Made by a program: the position numbers and the translations under genes | Assembly: GCA_025127975.1 (NCBI GenBank) | Contig: JAHLYQ010000038.1 | Coordinates: 62,001-126,000 of the forward strand | Reading direction: 5' to 3' | DNA: 64,000 nucleotides | DNA from: Synechococcus sp. CS-1331 | GTDB lineage: Bacteria; Cyanobacteriota; Cyanobacteriia; PCC-6307; Cyanobiaceae | Shown here: piece by piece, positions 17,779 through 26,446 of the stretch | Layout: each line of letters starts with the position of its first letter | How positions within the stretch are numbered: position 1 is the first letter of the stretch | Notes under the pieces: model-generated | Database searches by the model: none | Told to the model about the DNA's origin: nothing | Seen by the model: the letters and a program-made list of their open reading frames with translations, nothing else

Positions 17779-18968
17779 TGGGGCGTTCAGCTGGCAAGCC
17801 TGGTTCAGCCCCATGGGCCAGCCCCCTTCTGCTCCTTGCCATGGGCAGTGCGGCCCTGCCCCTGCTGTTGCTCGGCTGTCGACCGCAGGACGCTAAGGAA
17901 GAGCCTCCCCAGCCCTTTGTGTTTCGCTCCCTAAACCTGCGCCAGAAGGGCACCGATGGACTGCCTCTCTGGGAGTTGAGCAGTCCGGAAGCCCGTTATG
18001 ACCTCGGCCGCAGGGTGGCCCAGGCCCGTGATCTCAGCGGCACGATCTATGCCAAGGGCCAGCCCGCCTATCGCCTCAAGGCAACCAGTGGCACGGTGAT
18101 CAATGACGGCGAAGTGGTGCAGCTCGAAGGCCTGACCAGGTTGGTCAAGCTGGGGCCCAAACCCCTGCTGATCACAGCCCAGAGGCTGCTCTGGTACCCG
18201 CGCCAGGAGCGCATGGTGATTGATCACAGCCCCCAGGCCAGCCAGGGGGATCTGCGCCTCAGATCGAGGCGAGCCCTGGTGTTGTTGCAGCAGGAAAAAC
18301 TGGAACTGCGCGGCAAACCCCTGCTGGAACGCAGCGGCAGCGACCAGCTGAAACTGGCCCTGAAGGCTGTCGACTGGTATGCCCGCACTGGCCAGTTGGT
18401 AGGCATGGGCCCGGTTCGGGGGGAGCGGCGCCTCCCGGCCAACGTCGTACAGACCCTCACTGCACCACGCCTCAGCGGCAATTCCCTGACGCGGGTGATT
18501 GATCTGGCTGCCCCCGTGCAACTGCTCGACCCGAGCCGCAAGGCCCGCCTCGATGCCAGCGACACCCGCATTGAAATGGCCCTTGAGCGCATCAGCAGTC
18601 CCCACCCCTTCACCGCCCAACTCGACCAGTCCCGATTGAGCGGCCAGGGTTTTGAGGTATTGGGAGGCAGTCACACCGTGGTGATTCCCCAGGCCTGCCG
18701 GATCCAGCAGCCCGGAGACTCCCTGAAGGCAAACAGGTGCAGCTGGAACTGGCAGACCAACGAGGTTGCCGCCGATGGGGGCGTGGTGTTGCGCCGCCAG
18801 AGCCTCAACCAGATCACCCGAGCCGAGCGGCTTACGGGTCTGCTGAGCAAGGAGGGACGAGCCGAATTCAGCAATCCGGGAAATCGGGTGCTGAGTCAGG
18901 TGAAGGTGCCACCCCGATCTGGATCGGGGTCAAGTCGATCGGCCAAACCCCCTCCATTCGCCCCGTAA
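17778..18968 (+). CDS. lptC: LPS export protein LptC-like lipoprotein
   Basis: A 396-aa product with a lipoprotein-type N-terminus (hydrophobic run ending in the lipobox LLLGC at about residue 33) followed by an extended beta-rich LptC/OstA-like domain: PEARYDLGRRVAQARDLSGT and YRLKATSGTVINDGEVVQLE. LptC receives lipopolysaccharide from LptBFG and passes it to LptA. The cyanobacterial form is longer than the E. coli protein (about 190 aa), which is usual. The ATG overlaps the metG stop. The last 101 nt overlap the convergent CCB-family gene, and the C-terminal about 30 residues are low-complexity Ser/Pro/Lys. lptA-lptB-lptF are elsewhere in this window. Confidence 0.82.
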   Translation: MGRSAGKPGSAPWASPLLLLAMGSAALPLLLLGCRPQDAKEEPPQPFVFRSLNLRQKGTDGLPLWELSSPEARYDLGRRVAQARDLSGTIYAKGQPAYRLKATSGTVINDGEVVQLEGLTRLVKLGPKPLLITAQRLLWYPRQERMVIDHSPQASQGDLRLRSRRALVLLQQEKLELRGKPLLERSGSDQLKLALKAVDWYARTGQLVGMGPVRGERRLPANVVQTLTAPRLSGNSLTRVIDLAAPVQLLDPSRKARLDASDTRIEMALERISSPHPFTAQLDQSRLSGQGFEVLGGSHTVVIPQACRIQQPGDSLKANRCSWNWQTNEVAADGGVVLRRQSLNQITRAERLTGLLSKEGRAEFSNPGNRVLSQVKVPPRSGSGSSRSAKPPPFAP

Positions 18969-19569
18969 GGCGGCATGCCCAGCCCTCCAGCCAGCTGAGG
19001 TCGCTGCGACTGAAGCAGCGCGGCGACCAGCCCCCGAGCACCACCAGACCCTGGGAGCCAAAGGGTTGGACCACCACGGCTGGTAAACCGGGGCTCAGGC
19101 GCTCAAATTCGGAACGCCCCGGATAGAGCCGCAGATCCACTAGGGAGACGACCCTGCCCCTGCTTTGGGCAAGCTCACAGGTTGCTCCGGGCACAAATGC
19201 GGTTTCTGCCAGCAGGCCCCGGCGCAGCAGACAGCGTCCTTGCCAGAACACGACAACCACCGCTGCGGCGCTGGCGGTGAGCAGCATCTGGCTGCCCCAG
19301 CCCAGCTCCTCGGCCAGCTCGGCTGGAAGTCCAGCTGCCAGGTCCAACCCCTGGCTGCCCTGGAGCTCCACCCGGGCCGCCGCCTCAGGGACCGCCCGGG
19401 TCCACACCACCCCCACCAGCATCAAACCCACGGCCAGCATGCTGGCGAGAACGGCTGCCCTCTCCAGGGCCGGATCAATCGAGGCGGCCGTGGTCTGGTT
19501 GAGCACCACCAATGCCAGAGCTAGCCCACCTGAGCAAAGACAGATCCGCGCGGGGATGGAGGCGGTCAT
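18868..19569 (-). CDS. Cofactor assembly of complex C subunit B (CCB2/CCB4 family)
   Basis: A 233-aa product from the ATG at 19569, with two predicted membrane segments near the N-terminus (about residues 7-25 and 40-57), a further hydrophobic segment after a loop (LLTASAAAVVVVFWQG), and a soluble C-terminal domain ending in EGVWPIDLTPIQ. This matches the cyanobacterial CCB2/CCB4 family (PF11152), needed for covalent attachment of heme ci to cytochrome b6 in the b6f complex. The assignment is by pattern recognition. It ends 101 nt inside the convergent lptC gene. The short 5' gap is shared with the divergent psb32-like gene. Confidence 0.72.
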   Translation of the reverse strand: MTASIPARICLCSGGLALALVVLNQTTAASIDPALERAAVLASMLAVGLMLVGVVWTRAVPEAAARVELQGSQGLDLAAGLPAELAEELGWGSQMLLTASAAAVVVVFWQGRCLLRRGLLAETAFVPGATCELAQSRGRVVSLVDLRLYPGRSEFERLSPGLPAVVVQPFGSQGLVVLGGWSPRCFSRSDLSWLEGWACRLTGRMEGVWPIDLTPIQIGVAPSPDSAPDFPDC

Positions 19570-19637
19570 GTCCACACAGCAGGAGGCGACAACAGGGCCA
19601 GCTAGGGGCAAACTAGGGCGAAGCGTGGCCTCTTCCG

Positions 19638-20333
19638 TTGCTGCATTCTTCGCAACCGAGCCGTTGGCTCCCCCTGCTGGGTCTGCTTGCTGCCCTGACC
19701 GGCAGTCTGCTCAGCCTGTTGTTTGCCACTCCGGCCCTGGCCGTTTCAGCCAGCGACCTCCCCGCTGCTCCGCCCCAGGAGAGGGTCCTGGATTCGGCTG
19801 GGGTGCTCAGCCGGTCAGCCGTCGCGGAACTCGGCAAAACCCTGGAACGATTCAGCCCAGACCGGGTCGATGCCCACCTGGTCACGGTGAGTCGGCTGGA
19901 TTACGGCCTCAGCCTCCCCCAGCTCGGAACCCAGCTTGTCGAGCGGTGGCAGCAGGCGGCAGATGCACCGAACCAGCTGTTGTTCTTGATCGACAGCCAG
20001 ACCAACAGCGCCACAGTTGCCGCCTCGCCTGAACTCGGCGGCCAACTGGATCCGAACCTGCTGCGCAGCACTGGCCGCACGACCATGACCCTGCCGATCC
20101 GGGAAGGCGGGCGTTACCGCCAGGGCAGTCTCGATGCGATGAATCGCCTGCTCAGCGTGCTTGAGGCTGGCCTCGATCCGGGTGAGCCTGTCCTGACAGA
20201 GGTTGTCAGCCAACCCACCAATATCCCAACCAAGGAGGAAACCGCCTCCAGCAACGCTTACACCTGGATTGTTGTCCTACTGGTGGTAGGAACCCTGGTG
20301 CCGATGCTCACCTGGTGGGTTTTCTCGCGCTGA
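19638..20333 (+). CDS. TPM-domain thylakoid protein, Psb32-like
   Basis: The 231-aa product has a signal peptide (hydrophobic core LLGLLAALTGSLLSLLF, ALA cleavage region), a TPM domain (VLDSAGVLSRSAVAELGKTL, then APNQLLFLIDSQTNSATVAA) and a C-terminal membrane helix (TWIVVLLVVGTLVPMLTWWV). The layout matches Psb32/TLP18.3, a lumenal protein involved in photosystem II repair. The start is TTG at 19638, as no ATG or GTG gives an intact signal peptide. The stop is 4 nt upstream of the pxcA ATG, suggesting co-transcription. Confidence 0.8.
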   Translation: MLHSSQPSRWLPLLGLLAALTGSLLSLLFATPALAVSASDLPAAPPQERVLDSAGVLSRSAVAELGKTLERFSPDRVDAHLVTVSRLDYGLSLPQLGTQLVERWQQAADAPNQLLFLIDSQTNSATVAASPELGGQLDPNLLRSTGRTTMTLPIREGGRYRQGSLDAMNRLLSVLEAGLDPGEPVLTEVVSQPTNIPTKEETASSNAYTWIVVLLVVGTLVPMLTWWVFSR

Positions 20334-20337
20334 ACCG

Positions 20338-21483
20338 ATGGCACTCACCGATTGGATGGGAAGCTTCGGGCGCGCCCAGGCCCTAGACCTCAGCAACGAT
20401 CTGGAGCGGGGTTACGAAGCTGCCCTGTTGATTCAGAGCATCGAACTGGAGCACTACAACGATCGCCCGGTCAGGCCTGAGCTCGACCTGCGCATCCCCC
20501 GGGCCTCCCAGGCCCAGTTGCTACGGCGTTTTCGGGCAGCCCTGGAGGTCTGCCGCCAGACCCTGGCCAGCCTGGAATCCCACCGGGGTGAAATCGCCGG
20601 GCAGGAAGTTCGCCAACTTCAGTTGATCCAAACGGTGGTCGCTCGCTACAGCGATAGGCGAGACCCCCTGCCCACGATCAGCCGCTCGCCGGAGGTTTTA
20701 CCGCGCAGCCTGATCGGCGTGGTTGACCAGGTCAGGCGCCAGCTGGACCCGGACGCGGAAGCCAACGTAGTGGCAGGTTTTCGCCGCCGCCGCGATTCCA
20801 CCCTGGTCTCGCTGCGCATCCTGCTGCTGTTGATTCTGGTCCCCGTGCTGGTGCAGCAGGTCAGTCGCACCTACGTGATTTCGCCCCTGGTTGATCGATT
20901 TGCCCCAGACAACGCTTTCCTCACCTACCCCAAACCAAAACTGGAGGAACAGGCGGTCGAGAAATTGCGCGTCTTCCAGGCCGAAATTGAGTTTGATGCC
21001 CTGCTTAAGGGCAAACCCCTGCCCAGCCGTGAAGAGCTGCAAACCCAACTTGCCCTGAAGGCAGATGAACTGAAGGAGGAGGCAGATCTACAGAGCACCC
21101 ACGCCATCAAGAACGTGCTCTCCGACCTGGGCGGGCTAGTTGGGTTTGTGCTGGTCTGCCTCTTCGGCCAACGGGATATCCAGGTGCTGAGGGGCTTTCT
21201 TGATGAACTGATTTATGGCCTCAGTGACAGCGCCAAGGCCTTCGCGATCATCCTTGCAACCGACATCTTTGTGGGCTTTCACAGTCCGGAAGGCTGGACT
21301 GTGTTGCTCGACGGGCTCGCACACCATCTCGGCCTACCGGCCAGGGAAAATTTCATCATGCTGTTTATTGCCACCTTTCCGGTGGTACTGGCTACGGTCT
21401 TCAAGTATTGGATCTTCCGCTACCTCAACCGTGTTTCGCCCTCGTCGGTGGCAACCCTGCGCAATATGAATGGTGGAGGCTGA
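20338..21483 (+). CDS. pxcA: Proton extrusion protein PxcA (CemA family)
   Basis: A 381-aa product of the PxcA/CotA/CemA family. The N-terminal half is soluble and helical; the C-terminal half has about four membrane segments, starting with RILLLLILVPVLVQQVSRTY, followed by LSDLGGLVGFVLVCLFGQR, AFAIILATDIFVGFHSPEGW and a last helix before IFRYLNRVSPSSVATLRNMN, a highly conserved family tail. PxcA is required for light-induced Na+-dependent proton extrusion and for photoprotection. It overlaps the downstream cobU-like gene by 14 nt. Confidence 0.93.
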   Translation: MALTDWMGSFGRAQALDLSNDLERGYEAALLIQSIELEHYNDRPVRPELDLRIPRASQAQLLRRFRAALEVCRQTLASLESHRGEIAGQEVRQLQLIQTVVARYSDRRDPLPTISRSPEVLPRSLIGVVDQVRRQLDPDAEANVVAGFRRRRDSTLVSLRILLLLILVPVLVQQVSRTYVISPLVDRFAPDNAFLTYPKPKLEEQAVEKLRVFQAEIEFDALLKGKPLPSREELQTQLALKADELKEEADLQSTHAIKNVLSDLGGLVGFVLVCLFGQRDIQVLRGFLDELIYGLSDSAKAFAIILATDIFVGFHSPEGWTVLLDGLAHHLGLPARENFIMLFIATFPVVLATVFKYWIFRYLNRVSPSSVATLRNMNGGG

Positions 21484-22033
21484 GGCCCTGCTGGGCTGCC
21501 ATCTGGTCCTCGGACCTGCCCGCAGTGGCAAAAGTCGCTGGGCCGAATATCTGGCCCTCCGCTCCGGTCTGGCGGTTACATACCTGGCCACCGGACCAGG
21601 CGCCTCAGCTGAAGACCCTGCCTGGCTGGCCCGGGTCCTGGCCCATCGCCAACGCCGCCCGCCGAGCTGGAGCACCAGGGAGGTGGGGGCAGCCCTGCCC
21701 GAGGGCCTGGCCAGCCTGAGCCCCCCGGGGCTGGCCCTGGTGGACTCCCTGGGCACCTGGGTGGCGGCCGGCCTCGAGCTCGACGCCCTTGACTGGCAGC
21801 AGCGCTGCTCCAACCTGTACGAGTGCCTGCTTGCCCTGCCCATACCGGCCGTGCTGGTCAGTGAGCAAACCGGTTGGGGGGTGGTGCCGCCAACGGCCAT
21901 CGGCGGCCTGTTTCGAGATCGGCTTGGCAGCCTGGAACAGCAACTGGCGCCCCTGTGCAGCGGCCTGTGGCTGGTGATCGCCGGCCGGGCCCTCGACCTC
22001 CGCAGCCATAGCCTTGCCGTTCCAGAGATCTGA
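21470..22033 (+). CDS. cobU: Adenosylcobinamide kinase/guanylyltransferase
   Basis: The 187-aa product has a P-loop GPARSGKS (residues 15-22) and the CobU-type DSLGTWVAAGL and LVSEQTGWGVVPP blocks. CobU phosphorylates adenosylcobinamide and transfers GMP to it during the lower-ligand assembly of cobalamin or pseudocobalamin. The start overlaps the end of pxcA by 14 nt and trmL follows after about 19 nt, so the four genes from psb32-like to trmL could share a transcript. With the riboswitch-controlled hupE-cobW unit about 5 kb away it indicates corrinoid synthesis in this organism. Confidence 0.88.
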   Translation: MVEAEALLGCHLVLGPARSGKSRWAEYLALRSGLAVTYLATGPGASAEDPAWLARVLAHRQRRPPSWSTREVGAALPEGLASLSPPGLALVDSLGTWVAAGLELDALDWQQRCSNLYECLLALPIPAVLVSEQTGWGVVPPTAIGGLFRDRLGSLEQQLAPLCSGLWLVIAGRALDLRSHSLAVPEI

Positions 22034-22052
22034 GAGCAGCAGGGGCAAATCC

Positions 22053-22574
22053 ATGCCGCGCATAGTTCTGTACCAGCCCCAGATCCCACCCAACACTGGC
22101 AACGTGGCTCGCACCTGTGCCGCCACAGACACCGAGCTGCACCTGGTGGAACCCCTGGGCTTCCAGATCGACGATCGCCAGCTCAAGCGAGCCGGCCTGG
22201 ACTATTGGCCCCTGGTAAGCCTGGTGCGCCACGGGAGCTGGGACGCTTTTCTGAACCATCGCAGCAGCAGGGGCGGCCGGCTCATCGCCCTAAGCAGCCA
22301 CGGGAGCGCTTCCTACTGCGACTGGCTGTTTAGCCCTGAAGACTGGCTGTTGTTCGGCCGCGAGAGCGACGGCCTGCCCGCCGCCATCCTCAGCGGCGCC
22401 GACGCCACCCTCGCCATTTCGATGGCCCGAGCCGCCCGGGCGGCCCAGCCAGGGGTGCGCAGCCTGAACCTCTCGGTGGCGGTGGGGGTGGTGTTGTTCG
22501 AAGCTCTGCGTCAACAGGATTTGCTGACCTTGCCGGGATCGCCAACCAGCACAGGGATCACGCCTGCTCGTTGA
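22053..22574 (+). CDS. trmL: tRNA (cytidine/uridine-34-2'-O)-methyltransferase
   Basis: A 173-aa SPOUT (trefoil-knot) methyltransferase. It begins MPRIVLYQPQIPPNTGNVAR, the diagnostic TrmL N-terminus, and ends with the knot region LLFGRESDGLP and RSLNLSVAVGVVLFEAL. TrmL methylates the wobble ribose of specific leucine tRNAs. The ATG at 22053 gives the canonical N-terminus; an in-frame ATG at 22014 adds 13 residues overlapping cobU. Confidence 0.93.
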   Translation: MPRIVLYQPQIPPNTGNVARTCAATDTELHLVEPLGFQIDDRQLKRAGLDYWPLVSLVRHGSWDAFLNHRSSRGGRLIALSSHGSASYCDWLFSPEDWLLFGRESDGLPAAILSGADATLAISMARAARAAQPGVRSLNLSVAVGVVLFEALRQQDLLTLPGSPTSTGITPAR

Positions 22575-22681
22575 GGGGGCTGCTGCCCAGTCCCCTTGTG
22601 CCCCCGAGCTTCATCCGCTAACTTCTGGCCGACTTGTGGGTGCTGGCTTCTCCACAAGCCCTGTCCAACGGAGAAATCTGG

Positions 22682-23704
22682 ATGAAGCCTTTGAATTTTT
22701 GCCTGAGAATCCTGATTCCATGCGCCGCAGCTGTGCCTGCGGTGGTGATGGCATTGGCTCCTGACGAAATTCAAGGTGGCTCCATCGACGCCCTGGTGGC
22801 GGCCCTGCCGGCCCCTAGCAGCGACCGAATTTGGGTCAAGGTGCGCGAGTCGATCAGCGTCGAGGAGCTCTCAGGCTCCCTGAAAGTCGACGAAGAGCGA
22901 CTGGCCAAGCTCAATGACGTCGATGAAGACCACAGCTTCCTCCGCGGTGACTGGCTGGTGCTGCCGAGCCAGCAGGCCCGGCAGATCAAGGAGTTGGCCT
23001 CGATTGACACCAGTGACCTGCGTCGCAGCCCCCCCCTCCATTCCCTGCCACCGGTGCAGGAGGGGGCGGCGGTGCGCTTCGGGGACACCCTGGCCAAAAT
23101 TGCCCATCGCTATGGCCTAACCCTGCATGAGTTGCTACGGCTCAACCCGGGGCTGGAGACGGCCCGGCTGGTGGTGGGCAGCCAGGTTCGCCTGGCCCAA
23201 TCTGCTCCGGGTCGCACCCGGATGGTGCTGGGGCTAAAGCCCACGACCAGTGGCGGCGTCAGCTGGCCTGAGTTGCCCGGCTTCGAAGGGCTTACTAAGC
23301 CCTTTGATGGCCCCAGCTCTTCCCAGGGCTGGATATGGCCCACCAAGGGGGTGTTCAGCTCTGGCTACGGCTGGCGGTGGGGCCGGATGCACAAGGGAAT
23401 CGATGTGGCCAACAACGTCGGCACGCCAATCGTGGCAGCCAAGGCCGGTCGGGTTGTGTTTTCGGGTTGGCACGATGGCGGCTATGGCTACCTGGTCACC
23501 CTGGCCCATGCGGATGGAAGCCGCTCCCTATATGCCCACAACAGCCGCCTGATGGTTCAGGTGGGCCAGGAAGTGGATCAGGGTTTTGTCATCTCCAAGA
23601 TGGGCAGCTCCGGTCGCAGCACCGGGCCCCACCTCCACTTCGAAATCCATCCAGCCAGCTCTGGTGCGGTCAATCCCCTGCAGATGCTGCCGCCCCGCGC
23701 CTGA
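22682..23704 (+). CDS. M23 family metallopeptidase with LysM repeats
   Basis: A 340-aa exported protein. The N-terminus is a signal peptide (FCLRILIPCAAAVPAVVMALA). Two LysM-like segments follow (about residues 40-100 and 125-175, the second with GDTLAKIAHRYGLTLHELL). The C-terminal LytM/M23 domain carries the zinc ligands in HKGID (His237, Asp241) and HLHFE (His317, His319). Such proteins cut peptidoglycan cross-links or, if degenerate, activate amidases; here the catalytic residues are intact. The ATG at 22682 starts the signal peptide; an earlier in-frame start at 22634 is less likely. Confidence 0.9.
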   Translation: MKPLNFCLRILIPCAAAVPAVVMALAPDEIQGGSIDALVAALPAPSSDRIWVKVRESISVEELSGSLKVDEERLAKLNDVDEDHSFLRGDWLVLPSQQARQIKELASIDTSDLRRSPPLHSLPPVQEGAAVRFGDTLAKIAHRYGLTLHELLRLNPGLETARLVVGSQVRLAQSAPGRTRMVLGLKPTTSGGVSWPELPGFEGLTKPFDGPSSSQGWIWPTKGVFSSGYGWRWGRMHKGIDVANNVGTPIVAAKAGRVVFSGWHDGGYGYLVTLAHADGSRSLYAHNSRLMVQVGQEVDQGFVISKMGSSGRSTGPHLHFEIHPASSGAVNPLQMLPPRA

Positions 23705-23744
23705 GCTAAGCCGGCATCAGGGCCTGATAAAATCCAACTACCGC

Positions 23745-23818
23745 GGCTCGGTAGCTCAGCTGGTTAGAGCGTGGGATTCATAACCCCAAGGTCGGGAGTT
23801 CAAGTCTCCCCCGAGCCA
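23745..23818 (+). tRNA. tRNA-Met (CAT anticodon, elongator type)
   Basis: A complete cloverleaf: acceptor GGCTCGG pairs with CCGAGCC, D loop AGCTCAGCTGGTTAGAGC, anticodon arm GGGATTCATAACCCC with CAT in the centre, and T arm GGGAGTTCAAGTCTCCC. The discriminator base is A and the CCA end is not encoded. The 1:72 pair is G-C, so it is an elongator rather than an initiator tRNA; isoleucine tRNAs read by lysidine also carry CAT, but the overall sequence looks like tRNA-Met. Confidence 0.93.
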
Positions 23819-23828
23819 TAGTTTGCTG

Positions 23829-23850
23829 CCCCGCTCTCGCGGGGTTTTTT
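23829..23850 (+). terminator. Rho-independent terminator after tRNA-Met
   Basis: Stem CCCCGC/GCGGGG with loop TCTC, immediately followed by six T residues, 11 nt after the tRNA 3' end. Confidence 0.92.
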
Positions 23851-23874
23851 ATGGGCTCCGGATCCCAGCGGGGC

Positions 23875-24186
23875 TCAGCGCAGCTCGACGCCGTTGAGTC
23901 GTCCGCGCAAGGAGGCCGAATCCGAGCTCTCCTGCTGCGGGGCAGCAAGAGCTGGCTGCGGAGGGGCTGGCGGCTGGCCTGAACCGCCGCGCCGGGACCT
24001 GCCGTAGCCCTGGGAGCGCCCCTCAATGGCCCGTATCAACGACTTGCTGCGATTCACCTCGCCGATGCTTTCGCCGTCCTTGGGACGGACCAGAGGGTTT
24101 GCTTTCAGCTCGGAGCGCAGCTGGCTGAGCAGGCGGAAGTGGCCTGTGGTGTTGTATTTGCGCAATACGGTCGGCTCCCAGCCCAT
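23875..24186 (-). CDS. Conserved-type hypothetical protein, basic (103 aa)
   Basis: A 103-aa product starting MGWEPTVLRKYNTTGHFRLL. The first about 70 residues look ordered and basic (SQLRSELKANPLVRPKDGES, NRSKSLIRAIEGR); the rest is a Gly/Pro/Ala-rich tail. I recall similar N-termini in picocyanobacterial proteins of unknown function, from memory only. No domain or catalytic motif is recognised. It is divergent from the peroxiredoxin gene with a 176-nt gap and converges on the tRNA. Confidence 0.65.
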   Translation of the reverse strand: MGWEPTVLRKYNTTGHFRLLSQLRSELKANPLVRPKDGESIGEVNRSKSLIRAIEGRSQGYGRSRRGGSGQPPAPPQPALAAPQQESSDSASLRGRLNGVELR

Positions 24187-24362
24187 GCCGTCTTTTCCTG
24201 AATTGGTTATGTACTTAGCCTATGGTGACGCCGGGCAGGAAAGCTGTGATAAATTGTTGAGCAACCAACTGGTAGTCGATCCGACTTTGCCTAAAGCTCC
24301 GTCGCCGGGGCAGGAATGGTCTTCGACAAGCCCGGTTGATCCCCCTTTGCCACCCCTTCAGC

Positions 24363-24953
24363 ATGTCCAGGCTCGTTGGCCTCCAGGCACCCGACTTCAG
24401 CGCCACTGCCGTGGTGGATCAGGAGTTTAAGGAGATCACCCTGTCTCATTACCGCGGCAAATTCGTGGTGCTGTTCTTCTACCCCCTGGATTTCACCTTC
24501 GTCTGCCCCACCGAGATCACGGCCTTCTCAGATCGCTACAGCGATTTCTCCAGCCGCAATTGTGAGGTGCTTGGGGTGTCGGTAGACAGTCAGTTCAGCC
24601 ACCTGGCCTGGGTCCAGACCGACCGCAAGAATGGCGGCTTGGGCGACATCGCCTACCCGCTGCTGGCCGATCTCAAGAAGGACATCGCCCGGGCCTACGA
24701 GGTGCTCGATGAGGAAGCCGGCGTGGCGCTCCGCGGCCTTTTCATCATCGATCCCGATGGTGTGATCATGCAGAGCACCATCAACAACCTGCCCGTGGGC
24801 CGCAGCGTCGACGAAACCCTGCGCCTGCTTCAGGCCTTCCAGCACATTCGCAGCAACCCAGACGAGGTCTGCCCCGCCAACTGGACCCCCGGGGACAAGA
24901 CCATGAATCCAGACCCTATCAAGAGCAAGGAGTTTTTCGCCGCCGTCAACTGA
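24363..24953 (+). CDS. Typical 2-Cys peroxiredoxin
   Basis: A 196-aa AhpC/TSA-family peroxiredoxin. The peroxidatic Cys48 sits in FTFVCPTEI and the resolving Cys170 in DEVCPANW, defining the typical 2-Cys class. It reduces H2O2 and organic peroxides with thioredoxin as the likely electron donor, a main antioxidant route in cyanobacteria and chloroplasts. The ATG at 24363 gives the family N-terminus ([14 protein letters not shown]). The last 8 nt overlap the convergent purQ. Confidence 0.95.
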   Translation: MSRLVGLQAPDFSATAVVDQEFKEITLSHYRGKFVVLFFYPLDFTFVCPTEITAFSDRYSDFSSRNCEVLGVSVDSQFSHLAWVQTDRKNGGLGDIAYPLLADLKKDIARAYEVLDEEAGVALRGLFIIDPDGVIMQSTINNLPVGRSVDETLRLLQAFQHIRSNPDEVCPANWTPGDKTMNPDPIKSKEFFAAVN

Positions 24954-25608
24954 CCCAGGCCCTGAGGCTCGTCAACAGGCGCTGCCCATCTAGGCCGCCG
25001 GTGCTGGGATCTGCTGCCCTCTCAGGGTGGGGCATCATTCCCAGCACATTTCCCTCGGCATTGGTGATGCCAGCCACATCCCCCACCGAACCATTTGGGT
25101 TGTTGGCATAGCGCAGTACCACCTGACCATTGGCTTCTAGGGCAGCTAGCTGGTCTGGCTCACACTGGAAGCGGCCCTCCCCATGGGCTATCGGTAGGAC
25201 AATCCGCTCCCCCTCCGCGTAGGCCCCAAGCCAGCCGCAATTGCCTGGGTGGACCAGCAGGGGTGCAGGTTCACAGATGAAATGGAGGCGGGCGTTGCGG
25301 GTGAGCGCGCCAGGCAGCAGGCCCATTTCCGTCAGCACCTGGAAGCCGTTGCAAATTCCCAGCACGGGCCCGCCAGCGGCGGCGAATTCCCGCACGGCTG
25401 CTAGCAGGGGCGCAAAGCGGGCGATGGCCCCGCAACGCAAGTAGTCGCCATAGCTGAAGCCACCTGGGATCACCACGGCGTCGACATCGCCCAGGTCTGC
25501 CTGCCCATGCCAGAGGAAGCGGGTTGGCAGGCCCAGGCAACCCTCCAGGGCCCAGCGCACGTCCCGGTCACAGTTGGACCCGGGGAAGACCACGATCCCG
25601 ATGCTCAT
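24946..25608 (-). CDS. purQ: Phosphoribosylformylglycinamidine synthase, glutaminase subunit
   Basis: The 220-aa product is a class I glutamine amidotransferase: the nucleophile Cys86 in GICNGFQ and the His/Glu pair in the late [10 protein letters not shown] motif are present. It supplies ammonia to PurL for conversion of FGAR to FGAM in purine synthesis. It follows purS with a 4-nt overlap, the standard purS-purQ arrangement; purL is not in this window. Confidence 0.95.
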   Translation of the reverse strand: MSIGIVVFPGSNCDRDVRWALEGCLGLPTRFLWHGQADLGDVDAVVIPGGFSYGDYLRCGAIARFAPLLAAVREFAAAGGPVLGICNGFQVLTEMGLLPGALTRNARLHFICEPAPLLVHPGNCGWLGAYAEGERIVLPIAHGEGRFQCEPDQLAALEANGQVVLRYANNPNGSVGDVAGITNAEGNVLGMMPHPERAADPSTGGLDGQRLLTSLRAWVS

Positions 25609-25877
25609 GCGGGCCGCTCCCCGCCATCTTCCAGCAGTTCCAGAGACCAGTTCTCAATCACGGGGTTGGCAAACAGGCGATCGCTGAGCAATTCCAGCTG
25701 GCTTTGGGCCGTGGCGCGGTCGTCGGCCTCGAGTTCCAGATCAATCGCCTTGCCGATGCGCAATTTGCGCAGGCCGCCAACCCCAAGGCGCGCTGCCGCA
25801 GCCCTGGTGGCTTCGCCCGCCGGGTCAAGCACCGATGGCCTGAGGGATACCTGAACACGGGCGCGAAAGAGGGGCAC
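25605..25877 (-). CDS. purS: Phosphoribosylformylglycinamidine synthase, PurS subunit
   Basis: A 90-aa Pur[21 protein letters not shown] at the N-terminus and [18 protein letters not shown] in the middle are diagnostic. PurS bridges PurQ and PurL in the FGAM synthase complex. The GTG at 25877 ([10 protein letters not shown]) is chosen because the family starts one or two residues before the first strand; the reading frame stays open far upstream but that part is not PurS-like. The gene overlaps purQ by 4 nt. Confidence 0.9.
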   Translation of the reverse strand: MPLFRARVQVSLRPSVLDPAGEATRAAAARLGVGGLRKLRIGKAIDLELEADDRATAQSQLELLSDRLFANPVIENWSLELLEDGGERPA

Positions 25878-25997
25878 CAGAAGAGCTGGAGGTTTGTTAA
25901 ATCTTGCCAGCTCGATGGTCCCCTTTCGCCACCCCTGGCCAACTTGGAGGAAGCCCCCCTCTAAAGGGCCGTGCCCCAGCTTGAACTTCCCAGTGGA

Positions 25998-26432
25998 ATG
26001 GCGGCAAGGAAAGCCGCGTCGGGCCAGCGACTGCTGGTGCAGAGATTTGTGCAAACAGGTGTGCAGGCAGGTGTGCAGGCAGGTTTGCAGGCGAGTGTGG
26101 CGATTGGGCTGGCGCTTGGCTGGCTGGGGCTGCCCGCGGCCCTCGCCGCCGAGCCCGTGCCCCTGCGCTGTCGCCTGGGGGATGGGCCCTGGCAAGCCTG
26201 CACCATGGTCGTGGAGAGCCCCGGTGAACGCTGGGAAATTCGGGTGGCGGGAAGTCGGATTAGCTTTCGCCACGACGGCAGCGGCACCGTCACGATGAAC
26301 AATCCGCCAGATGGCCCCCTGAGCAAGCTGCCCAGAGGTAGGGGCTGGATTCCGGTGCAAACCAGCTGGATTGCTGGCCCGGCCCTCTGTTGGAACGGGG
26401 TTTGCGCCCAGGGCGACATTCCCCTCGATTGA
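25998..26432 (+). CDS. Exported hypothetical protein with N-terminal tandem repeat
   Basis: From the ATG at 25998 the product is 144 aa: a basic n-region (MAARKAASGQR), a tandem repeat VQTGVQAGVQAGLQAS, a hydrophobic core (VAIGLALGWLGLPAALAA) with an AxA cleavage site, and a mature domain of about 90 residues with three Cys (PLRCRLGDGPWQACTM, CWNGVC). A GTG at 25971 or the GTGs inside the repeat are alternative starts. The mature part looks like small exported cyanobacterial proteins of unknown function. It is divergent from purS. Confidence 0.62.
   Translation: MAARKAASGQRLLVQRFVQTGVQAGVQAGLQASVAIGLALGWLGLPAALAAEPVPLRCRLGDGPWQACTMVVESPGERWEIRVAGSRISFRHDGSGTVTMNNPPDGPLSKLPRGRGWIPVQTSWIAGPALCWNGVCAQGDIPLD
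26049..26096 (+). repeat. 12-bp tandem repeat, four copies
   Basis: Four in-frame units of GTGCAGGCAGGT or close variants at 26049, 26061, 26073 and 26085. The two middle copies are identical; the outer two differ by two or three bases. They encode V/L-Q-x-G/S units within the leader of the exported hypothetical protein. Confidence 0.9.
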
Positions 26433-26446
26433 GCTGGCTTCCCTCC

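Noticed and set aside
26049..26096. Short direct repeats as a possible CRISPR array
   Set aside because: Units are 12 bp, contiguous and without spacers, and lie in frame inside a coding sequence. No cas genes are in the window.
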